Assembly (NCBI GenBank): GCA_964472565.1
Contig: CAYYNB010000079.1
Coordinates: forward strand, 1 to 26,212
Direction: 5' to 3'
Length of the DNA: 26,212 bases
From: DATAMF01 sp964472565
Lineage (GTDB): Bacteria > Chloroflexota > Anaerolineae > Aggregatilineales > Aggregatilineaceae
Shown here: piece by piece, positions 1-7,557 of the stretch
Layout of the letters: each line of letters opens with the position of its first letter
Position numbering within the stretch: the first letter of the stretch is position 1
Notes under the pieces: model-generated
Seen by the model: the letters and a program-made list of their open reading frames with translations, nothing else
What the model was told of the DNA's origin: nothing
Database searches by the model: none
Program-made: the position numbers and the translations under genes

Positions 1-1
1 C

Positions 2-352
2 CCCCCCGCCCTGAATATGTATGCCCAGGCGATCAAAATCGGCCACAGTATTTTTGTTTTTGGGCAGCTAGGCCAGCTACCTGAAACCGGCGAACTGGCC
101 GGTCCCACAATCGAGGGACAAACTGAACAGGCGCTGCGCAACATTGACGCGATTCTGACGGCAGCAGGCGCGAGCCTGACCCATATCACCCATCTGGTTT
201 TGACCCTCATCCAGGAAGACGCCCGCCCCGATATGGAGCAGATTGTACAAACCATCTGTCCCACACCAAGCCGGGCGGTTATTTATGTGTCTGAACTCCC
301 CTATGATGCACTGGTCCAGATCGTCGCCTTTGCTGAAGATGAAATGACCTGA
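2..352 (+). CDS. RidA/YjgF/UK114-family protein, 5' end cut by window edge
   Basis: RidA-family proteins are small trimeric enzymes; the archetype hydrolyses reactive enamine/imine intermediates released by PLP enzymes such as threonine dehydratase. The reading frame is open to the window edge, and the residues before the first ATG (position 17) fit the family's N-terminal YxQAI strand, so the true start lies upstream. Numbering from that Met, the visible signs are YAQAIKIG at 2-9, VFGQ at 14-17, a central helix and a C-terminal PSRAVIYVSELP segment. Arg86 matches the substrate carboxylate-binding Arg105 of E. coli RidA. The position matching Glu120 is Gln101 here, so this may be a RidA subfamily with altered or no imine deaminase activity. 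Its stop lies 3 bp from the stop of the convergent hydrolase gene, leaving no room for a terminator. Family call firm, activity uncertain. Confidence 0.85.
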   Translation, partial: PPALNMYAQAIKIGHSIFVFGQLGQLPETGELAGPTIEGQTEQALRNIDAILTAAGASLTHITHLVLTLIQEDARPDMEQIVQTICPTPSRAVIYVSELPYDALVQIVAFAEDEMT

Positions 353-355
353 TCG

Positions 356-1843
356 CTACCACACCATAAAATCAGGCGGCTTCATCTTTTCTCGGCAGGC
401 AGTATCCGGCGCAGTGCTGGGATCAGCGATAAAATCCATCATGATCCCCTGCGGGCAGGTTCCTGAAACGGAGACACCATGTCCCATGCCCGGAAATTCG
501 TAAAAATAGGACTGGCTCAGGTTGTCAGCGGTTATCTGGCCCCAGGCAGGCGGGGTGATGGGATCATATTCACCCGATAAAATCAGAGTCGGAATATCGC
601 TCTGCACCGGTTCGTTCTCAATCGCGGCTGCCGTCCCAGCGCCCCACCCCGCGCAAATTTCATAGCCCACCCCATTCACAATAAAAGAGGTGAACTCCGG
701 GTAATCCTGTAAGCTTTCCAGCACGTCGCCAGAGGGATTAAAGGGGATTTCCTCATTACACTCCACCGAATAATACATCCCTTCCGCGATAAAATCGCCC
801 TGCACCGCCAGCAGCATCGCCAAGTTCACCATCAGATCAGGATCGCCGTTGTGAACCTGATACAGCAGCGCAGGCAAATAGGGGATGACCTCCGTTGCAT
901 ACAGCGCGCCAAACATCGCTTCGATCAAAGCATCCCCGGTCAGCAGAAAATCGTAAGTTCCTTCTCGAAACGGATGCTCCACCGTGACCAGCGGCGGATC
1001 GGCGTTTAGCTGCGGCAGCAGATCATAAAAAACCTGTTCCAGTTGGGGATACGCAGTGCTACATTCAGTATCCGCTGCACAGCCATCGAACAAAGCCTGA
1101 AACGCGCGCAGACCATCCGGCAGCAGATCGGCATAGGCCTCGACTTCCGGTGGATACACCGAATCCAGCACCACACTGCGCACACCTGCCGGATGATCGC
1201 GCATGATGGTGAGCGCCAGCCGTGTCCCATACGAAATACCGTACAGGTTCCACGTCTCGATCCCCAATACGATCCGCAAATCTGCGACATCGGCGGCGTT
1301 TTCGATGCTGTTATAGGCGGCCAGGTTCACGCCTTCCGCCGCCAGCCGATCCCGGCATTTGAGAGCTGTGATGGTATTCTGTTTCAGTTCTTCTTCATCC
1401 CCCAACTGATCATCCAGCGTATCCAGGACCAGTTGATCGATTTCCGGACAGTCCATCGGTGGCTCCGAATACCCGGTGCCGCGCTGATCCAGCAGAATCA
1501 GATCGCGGCTGTCACGGATGGGCGAGTCATACCACAGTTCAGGAAACGCCAGCGGATACCCGCCCGGCCCGCCTTCCAGGTAGATCACCGGATCAGGCGC
1601 GGGATGATCACTTTTGCTCCGCAAGATCGCCACCGCCAGCCGGATGGTCCGGCTCGCCGGGTCGGTTCGATCCTCCGGCACGATCAGATAGCCGCATTCT
1701 ACGCCTTCCCCTGGCGGCACGGGAAAGGGGCAGTCGGCAAATTCAAAGCGCGGCACTTCATTTTGCGCCCTGGTTGGTGCTGGTGGGAATATGAATGCGA
1801 TGATCACACATAAACCGATTATGGTGTAAAATAGACGGTTCAT
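356..1843 (-). CDS. Secreted alpha/beta hydrolase, S33 tripeptidyl/prolyl aminopeptidase-like
   Basis: This 495-residue exported hydrolase resembles the tripeptidyl aminopeptidases of Streptomyces (peptidase family S33 with a C-terminal TAP-like domain), which release short peptides from N termini. A signal peptide covers about residues 1-26, ending TRA before QNE. The oxyanion loop is EGGPGG (90-95), followed by LLDQRGTGYS (117-126). The nucleophile elbow GISYGT puts the catalytic Ser at 204. The Asp is in SGEYDP (Asp427) and the His in GMGHG (His455). Several Cys pairs suggest disulfides outside the cell. A CTCCTT at 1849-1854 gives AAGGAG 5 nt before the start. The gene is divergent from the DJ-1-family gene across 125 bp. 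Exact substrate is unknown; a role in using peptides would suit the neighbouring peptide-binding proteins. Confidence 0.88.
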   Translation of the reverse strand: MNRLFYTIIGLCVIIAFIFPPAPTRAQNEVPRFEFADCPFPVPPGEGVECGYLIVPEDRTDPASRTIRLAVAILRSKSDHPAPDPVIYLEGGPGGYPLAFPELWYDSPIRDSRDLILLDQRGTGYSEPPMDCPEIDQLVLDTLDDQLGDEEELKQNTITALKCRDRLAAEGVNLAAYNSIENAADVADLRIVLGIETWNLYGISYGTRLALTIMRDHPAGVRSVVLDSVYPPEVEAYADLLPDGLRAFQALFDGCAADTECSTAYPQLEQVFYDLLPQLNADPPLVTVEHPFREGTYDFLLTGDALIEAMFGALYATEVIPYLPALLYQVHNGDPDLMVNLAMLLAVQGDFIAEGMYYSVECNEEIPFNPSGDVLESLQDYPEFTSFIVNGVGYEICAGWGAGTAAAIENEPVQSDIPTLILSGEYDPITPPAWGQITADNLSQSYFYEFPGMGHGVSVSGTCPQGIMMDFIADPSTAPDTACREKMKPPDFMVW

Positions 1844-1968
1844 CGTTTCTCCTTAGCCCTTAGTTTTCATGTCCCTAAAAATCACTTTTCTAATCGGCAT
1901 AGTACCGTTACAATCAACCTTCATTATCTAACTATTTTTTTGTCTATGCTCATAAGGAACTCATTCTC

Positions 1969-2562
1969 ATGGCTCGAAATGTTCTGGTAACTTTATTTGA
2001 TGATGTCGATACACTTGATTTCTGCGGCCCGATGGAGGTCTTCTCCATCACCGGCCAGCGCGCGGCAGGACCGGTCCCCTTTCTGGTGACAACGGTGGCC
2101 GAACGCCGCTCACCGGCGATCAGCACGCGCAGCGGGCTGCGCATTGCCCCCTACTATACACTGTCCGATGCCATTCAAGCCGACATCCTGGTGATCCCCG
2201 GCGGGTTAGGCGCACGCCACGAACGCAATAACGCCCGCCTGATCAATTTTATTCAGGAGCAGGCCAAAAATGCCGAAATCATCTTTTCGATCTGCACGGG
2301 CGCACTGCTGCTCAGCGCGGCGGGGCTGTTGGATGGCCTGAAAGCCACCACCCACAGTACCGCGCTCGCAGAACTGGCCGAGCTTACGCCTAAAGCGACG
2401 GTCCTGGAAGGCTGTCGTTTTGTGGATAACGGTCAGGTGATCACATCCGCAGGCATTACCGCCGGGATCGACACCGCGCTTTACATTGTGGAGCGGCTGC
2501 TGGGTCCGTCTGCGGCCCGCGAAACCGCCACGCACATGGAATATGCCTGGCAGCCCGCCTGA
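1969..2562 (+). CDS. DJ-1/PfpI-family protein (class I glutamine amidotransferase-like)
   Basis: A 197-residue cytoplasmic protein of the DJ-1/PfpI superfamily. It is closest in style to isonitrile hydratase-like proteins and to the N-terminal sensing domain of some AraC regulators, but has no helix-turn-helix part. Key residues are Glu23 in GPMEVF, the GG loop of LVIPGGLGAR (75-83) and Cys109 in the nucleophile elbow FSICTGALLL (106-115), followed by THS with His129. The C-terminal segment TAGIDTALYIVERLLG is typical of this subgroup. The length matches the family. An AAGGAA lies about 13 nt before the ATG. Known relatives include isonitrile hydratase, glyoxalase III and chaperone-like proteins, so the reaction cannot be named. 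It is transcribed away from the S33 hydrolase. Confidence 0.85.
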   Translation: MARNVLVTLFDDVDTLDFCGPMEVFSITGQRAAGPVPFLVTTVAERRSPAISTRSGLRIAPYYTLSDAIQADILVIPGGLGARHERNNARLINFIQEQAKNAEIIFSICTGALLLSAAGLLDGLKATTHSTALAELAELTPKATVLEGCRFVDNGQVITSAGITAGIDTALYIVERLLGPSAARETATHMEYAWQPA

Positions 2563-2581
2563 GACAGACCAAGCGGACAAA

Positions 2582-2601
2582 GCGCGCATGGCCGTGCGCG
2601 C
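2582..2601. other. GC hairpin after the DJ-1-family gene
   Basis: A perfect 7-bp inverted repeat (GCGCGCA, loop TGGCCG, TGCGCGC) sits 20 bp past the stop codon of the DJ-1-family gene. It has no T-tract, so it is not a standard intrinsic terminator. It could stall polymerase or protect the mRNA 3' end. Confidence 0.35.
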
Positions 2602-2863
2602 CCTGTCGGGGGGAAAAACTGAGAAGAGGAGGGCAAAAAAATCGAGACAATTGGACCTACCCTGTCCAACGTCTGTGTATATATACGTGCCTGTGTGGGC
2701 AGATGATCACCAATTTTGAGAGTTAAATTTTTGACTTTGCTTCTCAGGCCTGGGGGATCGCGCGAATTAATGTTATACGTATTGTGATCAAATTTTGAAC
2801 CAATTTGCAGCCGAATCAGTACCTAATTCATAAGCATTGATGAAAGTGAACAAGTCTAAAAAC

Positions 2864-2892
2864 TTGCAAAATTTTGTTTTGTGTTATATACC
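2864..2892 (+). promoter_or_regulatory. Candidate sigma-70-type promoter for the leader
   Basis: TTGCAA (2864-2869) and TATACC (2887-2892) are separated by 17 bp. The predicted transcription start, about 2899-2901, falls at the foot of the first leader hairpin (2902-2947). That coincidence supports the call. Confidence 0.45.
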
Positions 2893-2901
2893 TTTAAACA
2901 G

Positions 2902-2947
2902 GCTTCGAGAGGGTGAGACGCCGACATTCTTCCCTCTTAGACGAAGC
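2902..2947 (+). ncRNA. First leader hairpin, candidate regulatory RNA element
   Basis: GCTTCGAGAGGG (2902-2913) pairs with CCCTCT (2932-2937) and CGAAGC (2942-2947). The result is a 12-bp stem with a four-base TAGA bulge on the 3' side and an 18-nt loop. It lies right at the predicted 5' end of the transcript, where it could protect the mRNA or act as part of a sensor. Family unknown. Confidence 0.4.
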
Positions 2948-3121
2948 TGAGCGTAGCTGATCCATGTGGTTCAGTGTATGGTTGTGGTTAGAACTCTACC
3001 CTTCGCCGACAACGAGGTTCAACCCAACACATGTCTGTGTTAAATACTATTTTCCCAAGTTTTATTCTGCAAACGAAACCTATCGGTTTGTCGTGGGATT
3101 AGGTCTGTCTTTGATCTACTC

Positions 3122-3164
3122 CCTCTGATACGTATACGGATCATTCAATAAATTTTGTCAGAGG
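3122..3164 (+). ncRNA. Leader hairpin with internal palindrome
   Basis: CCTCTGA (3122-3128) pairs perfectly with TCAGAGG (3158-3164), and a T-G and an A-T pair extend the stem to 9 bp. The loop carries the 8-bp palindrome CGTATACG (3131-3138). It could be an RNA element of the leader or a DNA operator. Confidence 0.35.
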
Positions 3165-3333
3165 TTCTACTTAATCTTTAGGAAAGTTGATAAGGTGAAA
3201 GGAGGAGAAAGAGCAATCGGAGTTCCCATCTTTACCCAGCTCGCCGGGGCCACAATGGCCGGCACTCCTATCGTTCGGTAGTTCTACAGCACCCAAAAAT
3301 ATCTAACTTAGACAGCTCACAGGAGGAGCTAGG

Positions 3334-5091
3334 ATGCTTAAGAATCAATATCGGGCTATGGCACTTTTGGTTATCTTGACCACTGTTGTTGCCCTGCTGC
3401 CCACCAGTTTCGCCTTCGCATCGTCAACTGATGTGACCCTCACCAGTGTGGTCCGTCAGGCCGAACCCGTAACCCTTTATTCCACCGACAGTTCCCAGAT
3501 CAGCACCCTGGACCCCCAGCGCGCCTCTGACACTGTATCGATCCAATCCATTGAGCAGTTGTTCCTGGGCCTCACGAACGCCGATCCTGAGAATCCCGGT
3601 GCGCTGCAACCCGAACTGGCGACCGAATGGACTTACGACGAAACCGGAACTGTCTGGACGTTCACCATTCGCAATGACGTGCCCTGGGTTGTGTGGGACG
3701 AAGCCACCGACACCGCCACCGAACTGCGCAAAGTGACCGCCGAAGATATTGAATACGGTATGAAGCGTGCTTGCGACCCCCGCCTGGGTGCCTACTACAC
3801 CAGTGTAGCCGACAAAGTGATCGCCGGTTGCGCCGATGTGTCATCCAAGAGCGTGGAAGAAGTCACCGATGCGGACTATGATCTCGTTCAGGTCACAGCC
3901 CTCGACGACAGCACCCTCGAAGTCCACCTGTTGTTCTCGGCTGGCTACTTCGAAAGCCAGACCCCGATGTGGATGTACCGCCCTGTTCCGCGTGAAATCA
4001 TCGAAGAACATGGCGATGACTGGACCGAACTCGAAAATATCGTCACCAACGGTGCCTACGTCCTGGACGAATGGGTCCGTGGTGTGCGCCGCGTTTACCT
4101 CCAGAACCCGCTGATGCCCGCCGACCTGCGCGGCCCCGGCAACATTGAGCGCGTGGTTGTGACCATCGTGGAAGATACGGGCACCCGTTTCGCCCTGTAT
4201 CAGGACAACCAGATCGACTCCGGCCCCGTTCCCCCGGCGGAACTCCAGGCCATCAAGAGCGATCCTGCGTATGAGAATCAACTGATCCAGACCTCGGACC
4301 TGGCCGTGTTCTATTTCGGCTTCGCCCATGACAAAGCCCCCTTCGACAATGTTCACGCCCGTCGTGCCTTCTCGGCCTCGATTGACCGTGATGCATTCGT
4401 CCAGGAAATTCGTCAGGGTCGTGGTATGCCCATGATTCACCTGACCCCTCCCGGTATGACCGGTGCCGTTCCGATCAACGAAGTGGGTATTGGTTATAAC
4501 CCCGAAATTGCGAAGGCCGAAATGGAAGCCGCTGGCTATCCGAACTGCGAAGGCGTGCCGGAACTGCAAATCACCGCCTACCAGGGTGCCGGTGACTGGG
4601 CCGAATTCCTGGCCGCCAGTGTCGAGCGCGAACTGGGCTGCGACCCCAACGTCCTCGTAGTGGAACAGCAGGAATTCTCCGTGCTGCTCGAAACCATTGA
4701 CCCCCGTAACGCGCCCGAAGATCGCCCGAACGTCTGGACGATGGGTTGGGGTCCTGACTATCCCGACGCCAACAACTGGGTCGGCGACGTGCTCAACTGC
4801 GAAGGCGAAAACACCTTCAAGCGTCCGTGCTCGGAAGTTGACGACCTGATCACCCAGGCCGCACAGGAACCGAATCTCGAAGCACGTCTTGAACTGTACG
4901 CCCAGATCGAAGAAATGTTCTTCGGTGCTGAAGGCGAACACCCCATCGCCCCGCTGTTTATGCGCCTTGACTACACCCTGATCAAGCCCTGGTACACCGG
5001 CCCGTTCGAAACCGACGGTCTGTTCGGTGGCGCGCACTTTGACTATCGCTCCATCGATGCCGCAGCGCAGGCTGCTGGTCGTGGTGGCTAG
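3334..5091 (+). CDS. Peptide-type ABC transporter substrate-binding protein (family 5), copy 1
   Basis: A 585-residue extracytoplasmic binding protein of the SBP_bac_5 (OppA/DppA-like) family, which captures oligopeptides or related solutes for an ABC importer. The signal peptide ends at AFA (27-29). There is no lipobox Cys, so the mature protein is not predicted to be a lipoprotein. Family features are STLDPQRASD, GTVWTFTIRNDVPW and the hinge-region segment RRAFSASIDRDAFVQEI around residues 343-360. Six cysteines (147, 166, 405, 436, 489, 499) recur in both downstream paralogues and probably form disulfides. AGGAGG at 3321-3326 lies 7 nt before the ATG. Gly and Arg codons are often GGT and CGT, unlike copy 3, which suggests high expression. 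A long structured leader precedes the gene and a perfect terminator follows. No permease or ATPase is nearby, so the ligand is open. Confidence 0.93.
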   Translation: MLKNQYRAMALLVILTTVVALLPTSFAFASSTDVTLTSVVRQAEPVTLYSTDSSQISTLDPQRASDTVSIQSIEQLFLGLTNADPENPGALQPELATEWTYDETGTVWTFTIRNDVPWVVWDEATDTATELRKVTAEDIEYGMKRACDPRLGAYYTSVADKVIAGCADVSSKSVEEVTDADYDLVQVTALDDSTLEVHLLFSAGYFESQTPMWMYRPVPREIIEEHGDDWTELENIVTNGAYVLDEWVRGVRRVYLQNPLMPADLRGPGNIERVVVTIVEDTGTRFALYQDNQIDSGPVPPAELQAIKSDPAYENQLIQTSDLAVFYFGFAHDKAPFDNVHARRAFSASIDRDAFVQEIRQGRGMPMIHLTPPGMTGAVPINEVGIGYNPEIAKAEMEAAGYPNCEGVPELQITAYQGAGDWAEFLAASVERELGCDPNVLVVEQQEFSVLLETIDPRNAPEDRPNVWTMGWGPDYPDANNWVGDVLNCEGENTFKRPCSEVDDLITQAAQEPNLEARLELYAQIEEMFFGAEGEHPIAPLFMRLDYTLIKPWYTGPFETDGLFGGAHFDYRSIDAAAQAAGRGG

Positions 5092-5110
5092 TCATTACCG
5101 TTAGGTAACT

Positions 5111-5146
5111 AAAAAATCCGGTGAGAGTGATCTCACCGGATTTTTT
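5111..5146 (+). terminator. Strong intrinsic terminator after binding protein 1
   Basis: A perfect 16-bp inverted repeat (5111-5126 with 5131-5146) has a GTGA loop, a TCCGGTGAGA core, an A6 tract before it and a T6 tract after it. It can work in both directions, so it also ends the convergent small gene. Confidence 0.95.
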
Positions 5147-5161
5147 GTTTCCCCATTCCGC

Positions 5162-5362
5162 CTAATTTCCCGCATCCAATTCGGTCATCCCATCCCAGGG
5201 CATTACATACTCCGGGGCAGACTGCCCGGCCTGGCGAAGCTGGTAGCGGTGACACCTGGTGTACTTGCCCTGACAATACCGTTTGAGCATCAACGGTAAA
5301 CACTGTTCTTCAAAATTTTTGGCAATGGGGCAGCCGTCGGCATATTCACATTTACCTGACAT
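5162..5362 (-). CDS. Small Cys-rich protein, possible metal- or redox-binding
   Basis: A 66-residue protein starting MSGKCEYADGC. An AGGA 7 nt upstream supports this ATG (5362). An in-frame ATG at 5404 would add 14 residues but has no good ribosome site. Five cysteines are spaced C-X5-C-X8-C-X8-C-X6-C, the last ones in RYCQGKYTRCHRYQL. From memory, a similar YCxGxxxxCxRY segment occurs as an add-on at the C termini of bacterial sensor and signalling proteins, where its role is unclear. A structural metal or Fe-S site is possible but not shown. It lies on the opposite strand between two binding-protein paralogues and shares the bidirectional terminator with the first. Function unknown. Confidence 0.6.
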   Translation of the reverse strand: MSGKCEYADGCPIAKNFEEQCLPLMLKRYCQGKYTRCHRYQLRQAGQSAPEYVMPWDGMTELDAGN

Positions 5363-5519
5363 TTTCTCGTCCTGGAACCCAAAAATAAAACCGCCCTCCA
5401 TCATAATGAAGTTTTTTCATCTGGCAATAAAAGGTTGATTAAATTTTGTTCTAACGATGTTTACCGGTTGGAAGCGTTGGCATTGTGCCTCCTCAACTCC
5501 GTATAACAATCAGAACTCA

Positions 5520-5550
5520 TTGATCAGAATCGGTGATAGCACCGTATAAA
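5520..5550 (+). promoter_or_regulatory. Candidate promoter for binding protein 2
   Basis: TTGATC (5520-5525) and TATAAA (5545-5550) are 19 bp apart, slightly long for a sigma-70 promoter. CCGTATAA occurs here (5542-5549) and again 43 bp upstream (5499-5506), which may mark a second promoter or a regulator site. Confidence 0.35.
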
Positions 5551-5657
5551 TCTATAACTAACTGCAAATAGGTGAAAGGAAGGTGACTCGTCACAATATA
5601 GTCAACCTTAGTTTAATTTTGCTCTTAACCGAACTAGAAATGAGGAGAAATACGCAC

Positions 5658-7427
5658 ATGTCTAAATACCTTCGTCGTGGGTCAGTGCTGTTCCTGGTTT
5701 TCGTGATGGCACTCGCCTTCGTTCCTGTCCAGCGTGCCACCGCCACCAACGCCGACGTGGTGCTGGTGTCCACGCTGCGCCAACAAGAAGAACCCGTGAC
5801 CGCTTATCTCACCTATTCGGCGCAGATCAGCACTTTTGATCCCCAGCGCTCGGAAGATGTATTTTCGATTACCGTCGCGGAACAGTTGTTCCTCGGCCTG
5901 ACCGATTCCGACCCGGAAAATCCGGGCAGTGTCAAGCCTGAACTCGCCACCGAATGGACCGTGGATGAAACCGGGACCGTCTGGACCTTCACCCTGCGCG
6001 ATGATGTGCCCTGGGTGAAATGGGACAGCGCGACCCAAACCGCCACCGAAGTCCGCAAAGTGACGGCGGGGGATGTGGCATACGGTATCAAGCGCGCCTG
6101 CGATCCGCGCCTCGGTGCCTACTACGGCACCATTGCCGCGCAGGTCGTCGCGGGCTGCAACGACCTGATCAGCCAGTCGGTTGAAGACACCACCGATGAA
6201 GACTACAGCCTTGTTCAGGCTGAAGCGCTGGACGATACCACCCTGCAAATCACCCTGCAATATCCGGCGGGCTTCTTCTTCAGCATGACCCCGATGTGGA
6301 TGCTGCGCCCGGTTCCGCAGGAAATAATTGCCGAAGTCGGTGACGACTGGACCGAACCCGAAAACATCGTCATCAACGGCCCCTATGTCGTGGATGAATA
6401 TGTACGCGGCGTACGCCTCGTCTTCCTGAAGAATCCGTTGCTGCCCGACGATCTGCGCGGCCCCGGCAACCTGGATCGCGTTCTGATCACGACGGTTGAA
6501 GATCAGGGTACACGTTTCGCGCTCTACCAGGACAACCAGATCGACACTGGCCCCGTTCCTTCAGCCGAATTCCAGGCGGTCATGAACGATCCGGAATACA
6601 CCGATGAACTCGTCCAGGGTTCCGACCTGGGAGTGGGTTACTTCGGCTTTGCCTTTGACAAGGCTCCTTTCGATAATGTCCACGCCCGCCGGGCGTTTGC
6701 GGCATCCCTTGACCGCGAAGCGTTCATCCAGCAAGTTATTCAGGGTCGCGGTTTGCCCATGATCCACCTGACCCCGCCCGGCATGTTCGGTGCGCCGCCC
6801 ATCAACGAAGTGGGTGTGGGCTACAATCCTGACTATGCACGCGCCGAACTGGCCGAAGCGGGCTACCCCGACTGCGAAGGCCTGCCCGAACTGTCGATGG
6901 TCGTCGATTCGGGTGGTGTTGGTGGTGACGCAGCGGAATTCCTCGCCGCCAGCATGGAACGCGAACTGGGCTGCGATCCTAACCAGATTACCATTGAACA
7001 GCAGGAATTCTCAGTCCGCATCCAGACCGTCAAGGCAACCAATGCCACCGAAGATCGCCCGCACATCTGGATGGCGCTCTGGGGTCCCGACTATCCCGAC
7101 GCCAACAACTGGGTCGGCAGCGTCCTGTCCTGCGAATTCAGCGACAACGATTTCAAGCGGCCCTGCACCGAAATCGATGACCTGATCGATCAGGCCGCCC
7201 GCGAAACCGATCCCGAACTGCGGATGGAACTGTATGCTCAAATCGAAGAGCAGTTCTTTGGCGAAGAAGGCGAAATGCCGATGATCCCGATCTACATGCG
7301 CCTGACCTTCACCCTCTACAAGCCCTGGTACACCGGCCCGTTCGAAACCGATGGCCTCTTCGGTGCGCCCCACTATGACTGGCGCTCCGTCGATGCGGCG
7401 ATACAGGCTGAAGCGCGCGGCGAATAA
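5658..7427 (+). CDS. Peptide-type ABC transporter substrate-binding protein (family 5), copy 2
   Basis: A 589-residue paralogue of the upstream binding protein and very similar over its whole length, for example EQLFLGLT, DPENPG, KRACDPRLGAYY and NEVGVGYNPDYARAEL. The start at 5658 is chosen because GAGGAG lies at 5642-5647 and a standard signal peptide begins there (MSKYLRRG to ATA, about residue 29). A GTG at 5583 and an ATG at 5640 are in frame upstream but would spoil the signal peptide. There is no lipobox. All six cysteines of copy 1 are kept. The two proteins differ in the C-terminal lobe, where copy 1's TAYQGAGDW segment is replaced by VDSGGVGGDA, so ligand choice may differ. A C-rich terminator follows. 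No transport partner is encoded nearby. Confidence 0.92.
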   Translation: MSKYLRRGSVLFLVFVMALAFVPVQRATATNADVVLVSTLRQQEEPVTAYLTYSAQISTFDPQRSEDVFSITVAEQLFLGLTDSDPENPGSVKPELATEWTVDETGTVWTFTLRDDVPWVKWDSATQTATEVRKVTAGDVAYGIKRACDPRLGAYYGTIAAQVVAGCNDLISQSVEDTTDEDYSLVQAEALDDTTLQITLQYPAGFFFSMTPMWMLRPVPQEIIAEVGDDWTEPENIVINGPYVVDEYVRGVRLVFLKNPLLPDDLRGPGNLDRVLITTVEDQGTRFALYQDNQIDTGPVPSAEFQAVMNDPEYTDELVQGSDLGVGYFGFAFDKAPFDNVHARRAFAASLDREAFIQQVIQGRGLPMIHLTPPGMFGAPPINEVGVGYNPDYARAELAEAGYPDCEGLPELSMVVDSGGVGGDAAEFLAASMERELGCDPNQITIEQQEFSVRIQTVKATNATEDRPHIWMALWGPDYPDANNWVGSVLSCEFSDNDFKRPCTEIDDLIDQAARETDPELRMELYAQIEEQFFGEEGEMPMIPIYMRLTFTLYKPWYTGPFETDGLFGAPHYDWRSVDAAIQAEARGE

Positions 7428-7446
7428 CAAGCTGACGTTTCACTTC

Positions 7447-7482
7447 GGGGGTGAGGCACAGGGCTGCCCTCACCCCCCTTTT
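7447..7482 (+). terminator. Intrinsic terminator after binding protein 2
   Basis: GGGGGTGAGG (7447-7456) pairs perfectly with CCTCACCCCC (7468-7477) and is followed by a short T4 run at 7479-7482. It lies 19 bp after the stop codon. Confidence 0.75.
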
Positions 7483-7517
7483 CCCCACAAGTCGATACAA
7501 TCTGATCATTCGGCGCG

Positions 7518-7525
7518 TATATACT
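7518..7525 (+). promoter_or_regulatory. Candidate -10 element for binding protein 3
   Basis: TATATACT contains a good -10 hexamer (TATACT, 7520-7525) 32 bp before the ATG. No clear -35 is found at the right spacing. The preceding CGTATA resembles the motif seen before the other two binding-protein genes. Confidence 0.3.
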
Positions 7526-7557
7526 GATGCGACTTTTGCGCCCACAAGGAACAAGCT

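Larger units (their letters stand above)
2563..3333 (+). other. 771-bp gene-free region with structured leader
   Basis: No credible coding frame was found on either strand, and the DNA is more AT-rich than the flanking genes. From 2864 onward it holds a promoter-like pair and then at least six hairpins before the first binding-protein gene: 2902-2947, 2986-3024, 3026-3041, 3076-3089, 3122-3164 and 3248-3260. A further small hairpin, TTGGAC/GTCCAA, lies at 2651-2669. Two 8-bp palindromes are present, ATACGTAT at 2775-2782 and CGTATACG at 3131-3138. The most likely reading is an untranslated leader of about 430 nt for the downstream gene. An independent small RNA gene is possible. I could not match it to any riboswitch consensus I know. 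Confidence 0.45.

Noticed and set aside
1043..1813. 256-codon open frame on the plus strand inside the S33 hydrolase gene
   Set aside because: It lies antisense to a gene with a complete catalytic triad. Its composition (many Arg, His, Gln, Ile) is typical of a shadow frame, and no domain is visible.
3201..3240. Possible leader peptide after the GGAGGAG at 3201
   Set aside because: No ATG, GTG or TTG start lies within reach of this purine tract, so no short frame can be supported.
2563..3333. Known RNA classes (tRNA, tmRNA, RNase P, SRP RNA, cobalamin, TPP, SAM or glycine riboswitch)
   Set aside because: I looked for the conserved cores of these classes and found none, so the region is listed only as an unidentified structured leader.
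3841..5037. 398-codon open frame on the minus strand inside binding protein 1
   Set aside because: Antisense to a clearly conserved gene; its length follows from the codon bias of that gene. Shorter shadows sit at the same place in copies 2 and 3.
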